A stretch of 64,000 bases of DNA from Zeus faber. Taxonomy: Eukaryota > Chordata > Actinopteri > Zeiformes > Zeidae. A program made the position numbers and the translations under genes. This document shows positions 60,041-64,000 of the stretch, piece after piece. The first letter of the stretch is position 1. Each line of letters opens with the position of its first letter. The notes beneath the pieces were generated by a model. It ran no database searches and had not been told where the DNA came from. It saw only the letters and a program-made list of their open reading frames with translations. Location of the stretch: contig OY482850.1 in assembly GCA_960531495.1 (NCBI GenBank), positions 1,583,343-1,647,342 of the forward strand. The letters are read 5' to 3'.

Positions 60041-60621
60041 AGATTTCCTACTTCGGTACAAATATTTATAATGCAATAATTCAATATGTGTGTGCATTCA
60101 TTTCAAATATCAGGCAAATATAATAAAACATTTACAAACTCAATTCTCCTATTATCTAATACATCATCAACTTAGTCTCTTAAGTTAGGTCCCTATGCCA
60201 TTTTGAAATGTGACGTTATAATTTTATAGCCCTTATTGTCCTTTTGTTAAAACCCTGAAGCTGTAGCATTAAAAAATATGAACCATGAATGGCTTCATTA
60301 GTTCATGTCACTGAAATAGAGCTGCAGTTAACGAGTAAAATAAAGAAAACATTGCCCAATATGCGCGTGTTGCTAAATTGACAATGAGATTCCTGTTTCA
60401 GAATGGGGCAAAGGCATCCGCAGCCGTGGACCGGGCCAGTTGCCAAGCGGGCAGCTGGCATCATGGGTGGCTTCTCTTCTCTCTCTGGTCCCCCTCTTCA
60501 TTCTGTCTTTATTTTTCAGCTGTTCCAAACGCTGCACGTCCTCTGTTAGCGTGACAAAAAAGTCTGGAATGCAGGACAAAGTAGTTTGGCCAAAGAAAGA
60601 GTAAATTCATTAGCCACTAAG

Positions 60622-60667
<46 letters not shown>

Positions 60668-61236
60668 CAGGCCTACATAAAGTGTTTGTCTTGTTGAAGC
60701 GCACACAAATTGCTTTAGGATGCATCACATCCACTAGATATGTTGTAGTGGCCCTTTTTTCCCATATGCAATCAATGACAAATTTACAACTTAAAGGGCT
60801 TCATCCTGATGATAACTTGTTTTTTTATTGTCTCAATTTCAATTCCATGTTAAAGTGCCTTTTCATATGGAATTAACAATGTTAAAGTCATTGTCTCATT
60901 AACTCTGAATTAGACTAATATTTACCATAATTGTGGGTTCAAACATTTCACTTAAAAAAAGAAAAATTCAGGCTGTATGCAAGAAGTGACGACGAGGGAG
61001 GACTTCCAGTGAAGGATGAACAAGTGTCAGAAGAGTCGGTTTGGCTCTGAGATGTGAATGGAATCATTTAATGCCATCAGAATGATTTACTTTGTTGGAA
61101 AGCAGAGAGTAAATCACATCACGTTCAATACGAATTGTGCCAAATGCCTTGGTCTTCTTTTTTTAATCTTGAACTTAGTAATTCTAATTATGACCTTGTA
61201 ATTATTTCCAGTTTGTGAGTCAAAGATTCATTCACT
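60041..61236. other. AT-rich stretch with one exon-like candidate
   Basis: At 60368-60565 the minus strand is open after a polypyrimidine tract ending in AG (TTTGTCCTGCATTCCAG): DFFVTLTEDVQRLEQLKNKD, RMKRGTRERREATHDASCPL, GNWPGPRLRMPLPHSETG, then a stop. It could be a terminal exon; I do not recognise it. (GT)n lies at 60624-60664. The rest shows nothing. Confidence 0.25.
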
Positions 61237-62145
61237 CGCTCACTCTGCACACCACGCTCACGCACTTGGATGGCTGGAAGGGGACCTATGTGAGAATGCT
61301 GTTCATCGATTACAGTTCAGCTTTCAATACCATAGTCCCCACCAGACTGGCTGTCAAGCTGAAGGACCTTGGACTGAATACTCTGCTGTGTGCCTGGATC
61401 CTGGACTTCCTCTCAGCCCGGCCCCAGGTGGTTAGGGTGGGGAGGCACACATCCAGCTCCCTCACTCTGAACACAGGATCCCCCCAGGGCTGCATCCTCA
61501 GCCCCCTACTGTACTCCCTGTACACACATGACTGTTTGGCCAGGTCCAGCTCCAACACCATCATCAAGCTTGCTGACGACACCGTGGTCATGGGCCTGAT
61601 CACCAACTGCGATGAGAAGGCCTACCGCGAGGAGGTGGCTGACCTGTCACTCTGGTGCCAGGACAACAGCCTCCACCTGAATGTCAGCAAAACTAAGGAA
61701 CTGATTGTGGTCTTTAAGCGAGGTTTACAACCGAGGACGCACGCGCCCTTGTGGATTAATGGGACTTCTGTTGACAGGGTGAGCAGCTTCAAGTACCTGG
61801 GAGTCCACATCACAGAGGATTTTAACATGGACTTTACAAACAGACACTCTGGTGAGAAAGGTGAGGCAGCGTCTTTACCACCTCAGGCAGCTGAGGAAAT
61901 TCCAGGTCTCGGTGAGGATCCTCAAGTCCTTCTACTCTGGAGCAGTGGAGAGCATCCTGACAGGCAACATCACTGCCTGGTTTGGGAACTGTACTGCTCA
62001 GGACAGGCGGGCCCTGCAGAGGGTGGTGTGTTCAGCTGAACGTACCACTGGAACTACCCTCCCCTCCCTGCAGGACTTATACACCTGGAGGTGTAGTAGC
62101 AGAGCCCGCAGGATCATGAAGGATCCTCACCACCCCAACAACTGA
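61237..62145 (+). pseudogene. LINE-A reverse transcriptase, largely open
   Basis: One frame is open from 61215 to 62039: [20 protein letters not shown] (motif A), [60 protein letters not shown] (catalytic LADD), [20 protein letters not shown] and [21 protein letters not shown] frame change near 61850 moves the rest to another frame ([60 protein letters not shown]). Apart from that and the 5' truncation it is well preserved. Confidence 0.9.
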
Positions 62146-62437
62146 CTGTTCCAGCTGTTGCGGTCAGGCAAGCGCCTCCGCAGTCACACTTTATTTTATT
62201 TTTGTTCTATATTATTTTATTTTATTTTATAGTATTCGACTTACTGCATTACATTTTAGCAATCAGTTAGTTGGTCAAGTAGAAATTCTTAGGTAGCTAC
62301 TGTGTTCAGTCTAGGACATATTGTGTGTAATCACTGGGTGCGTTGCATAAACATTTCACTGCATATATGAATGAAAGTATGTATATGTATGTGAGGAATA
62401 AACCTCTTGAATCTTGAATCTTGAATCTTGAATGTTT
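61237..62437 (+). mobile_element. LINE-A copy, 5'-truncated, youngest here
   Basis: Plus-strand RT, C-terminal part, 3' UTR and a tail of four TTGAATC-type units (62408-62437). It shares the whole 3' half with the copy at 7925-11745 and serves as its uninterrupted reference. It starts near CTGCACACCACGCTCACG, so the endonuclease and the first half of RT are missing. Confidence 0.92.
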
Positions 62438-63162
62438 TTCCGACTCCTGAGTCATTTAAAAGATTTGTTTGCGACGAACAAATTGTTTACAAGTCTTGCA
62501 TCACTATTAGTAGACCATAATAATAAGCACAGTAGTGTGTAGTGTGAACAGCAAAGAACTTTAGGATTTTGACAGTCATGTAGTCTAAAGCCAGTTACGT
62601 TTAATGGGTTAAAGAATCCAGCTATTATATAAGGACTACATTGATATGATTGGGTGATATGTCTCACATATTGGGATTGTGTGTCCAGGTTTCTGTGTGT
62701 TTGCATGCACGAGAGGTGTGTCATCTCTCTGGTTGTAAGGCTGTAAACTCCTCACTCCACACCTTATCTGATTATCTGTTCGTGTAACTCTGTTTACACA
62801 AGTAAACAGATAAAAAAAAACCACACATCCTTGTCTTGTGGTGGTGTGGTGTGCTTGTGTGTGTATGTCCTTTTTTTTAATCAGTCCATCTCGAAAAAGG
62901 AAAGAAAGGAGAGTAAATGTGTGTTTTTAATTTGATTTCACCTCGTAGGTGTAATGGGTGGCTGAGAACGTAGCTTTCCTGACTAACAGATACAAAAAAT
63001 ATATGTTAGGTACGTTATGATTTTTGTTTAGTTTTTTTTACTAAAATATCACGGAACTTGTGAGGACATTTCCATATTTGGGCACCGAAGTCAACTGGAA
63101 GTTACCTTTCCCATCGGCAGGCATTAAGGGCATGTTTCGTTTTCAGCCAAACTCCAACATCA
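62438..63162. other. No feature recognised
   Basis: AT-rich DNA with a GT-rich patch near 62838-62866. No frame of note. Confidence 0.5.
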
Positions 63163-63297
<135 letters not shown>

Positions 63298-63302
63298 ACT
63301 TT

Positions 63303-63605
63303 TATTGTGGCAGACGGTGGCTCAGTGGTTAGCACTGTTGCCTCAAGGCAAGAAGGTCCTGGATTCGAATCCCAGGCTGTCCCAGTTTCCTTTGTGTGTG
63401 GAGCTTGCATGTCCTCCTTGTGTTCGGCTCTGGCTTCCTCCCACCATCAAAAGACACGTATGTTAGGTGTTAACACTCCTGTCGGTGCCGCTGACCAAAG
63501 AGCTGTAGTTGGTCCCCAGGTGCGGCAATGCAGCTGCCCACTGCTCCTAGGTATAGGATGGGTCAAATGCAGAGAACTGATTTCCCCAGTGGGATTTTCA
63601 AATAT
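63303..63605 (+). mobile_element. tRNA-derived fish SINE
   Basis: A plus-strand composite. The head GACGGTGGCTCAGTGGTTAG, CACTGTTGCCTCAAGG, AAGAAGGTCC and TGGATTCGAATCCCAGG has an A box and a perfect B box (GATTCGAATCC, with GGTCCT before it). The middle reads GTGTGTGGAGCTTGCATG; the 3' module is CTGCCCACTGCTCCTAGG, GGATGGGTCAAATGCAGAG. Its end lies near CAGTGGGATTTTCAAAT. The head is also at 1-58 (-) and the 3' module at 55968-56155 (-). Confidence 0.8.
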
Positions 63606-64000
63606 CAAACAGTCCTTCTCAATTCTAGCTTCTCACAACACTATATCATAGATTTGTAAAAATGCTTTTAACTGATATTACAGGAAAATTTGCTTCTCCT
63701 TTTGAGAAATCATTGCATAGTGAGTGTGTCCATAAAGGTGTATGTGTCTACGGTGTATGAGCAACTATCAGGTTACATCTTTTTATGGATTCACAAACTT
63801 GGGCTTTTGGAGAAGAGGGTTTGAACATTTTTTTAAAGCTTTTTTTACAGACAGCATGTGCAAAAATACAGGGAAAATGTAATTGTTTTAAGTTTGCAGG
63901 TAAAAACTATTTTTTTACATCTCGGCCGGTGACGTCACACAGAGTAAACATGGTCTCACTGACTGTCACAGTGCAGTAGCAGTCGGCAGGTCAGTCAGAT
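63606..64000. other. No feature recognised
   Basis: AT-rich DNA. A perfect TGACGTCA lies at 63930-63937 but nothing around it supports a promoter call. Confidence 0.45.

Noticed and set aside
63930-63937. TGACGTCA as a cAMP-response promoter element
   Set aside because: A single palindromic octamer without a transcription start, TATA box or gene nearby.

Overview
The window looks like intergenic or intronic DNA of a teleost fish. The evidence is indirect. It carries fish-type non-LTR retrotransposons of several clades (L2/Rex1-like, RTE, L1), a Tc1-like transposase remnant, a hAT MITE, Gmr1-like and other Ty3/gypsy fossils, a tRNA-derived fish SINE, and very long (CA)n, (GGTA)n, (ATCC)n and (ACGC)n arrays. 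I found no host protein-coding gene that I can name. Two or three weak exon-like or decayed reading frames are flagged as uncertain.

Layout. 0-3.4 kb: a SINE head, a TA-rich array, a decayed unknown reading frame (-), an L1 3' end and a family of short CACCGGAACCGGAAG-containing repeats. 3.4-7.2 kb: an L2/Rex1-like LINE (-) split by a hAT MITE with a perfect 8-bp duplication, then the 3' tail of a second LINE family ('LINE-A', tail TTGAATC). 7.9-11.7 kb: a long LINE-A copy (+) holding a solo LTR with a 4-bp duplication. 12.3 kb: a tRNA-Pro-like pseudogene. 12.7-15.7 kb: a nearly full-length RTE element (-). 16-17.5 kb: a large fold-back element. 18.6-20.1 kb: a GGTA minisatellite with a roughly 510-bp higher-order unit containing LINE tails. 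20.1-22.8 kb: two LINE fragments in opposite orientation. 23-27 kb: simple repeats and an unclassified LTR-like stretch. 27-33 kb: LTR and LINE fragments and two Gmr1-like fossils. 33-35.3 kb: two L1 3' ends in the same orientation. 37-40 kb: a Tc1-like remnant and a gypsy fossil. 41.3-44.5 kb: a half fold-back element and an L1 with ORF2 and its GC-rich 3' UTR. 44.5-47.9 kb: an LTR with a tRNA-Lys-type primer site, a LINE-A tail and another L1 3' end (-). 48.7-49.1 kb: an ATCC array. 51.7-55.4 kb: the best preserved gypsy pol. 55.9-59.5 kb: LTR, SINE and LINE fragments. 61.2-62.4 kb: a LINE-A copy with an intact RT frame. 63.2-63.6 kb: an (ACGC)n array and a SINE.

Nothing here forms an operon or pathway; the elements are linked only by insertion history. 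The most useful results are three. First, the GC-rich/(CA)n composite repeat present at four sites is most simply explained as the 3' UTR of a fish L1. Second, short near-perfect palindromes recur inside or at the edges of dead elements. Third, two satellite-like arrays contain LINE 3' tails as part of their repeat unit. All family names come from recognising protein motifs and repeat ends by eye; no database search was run.
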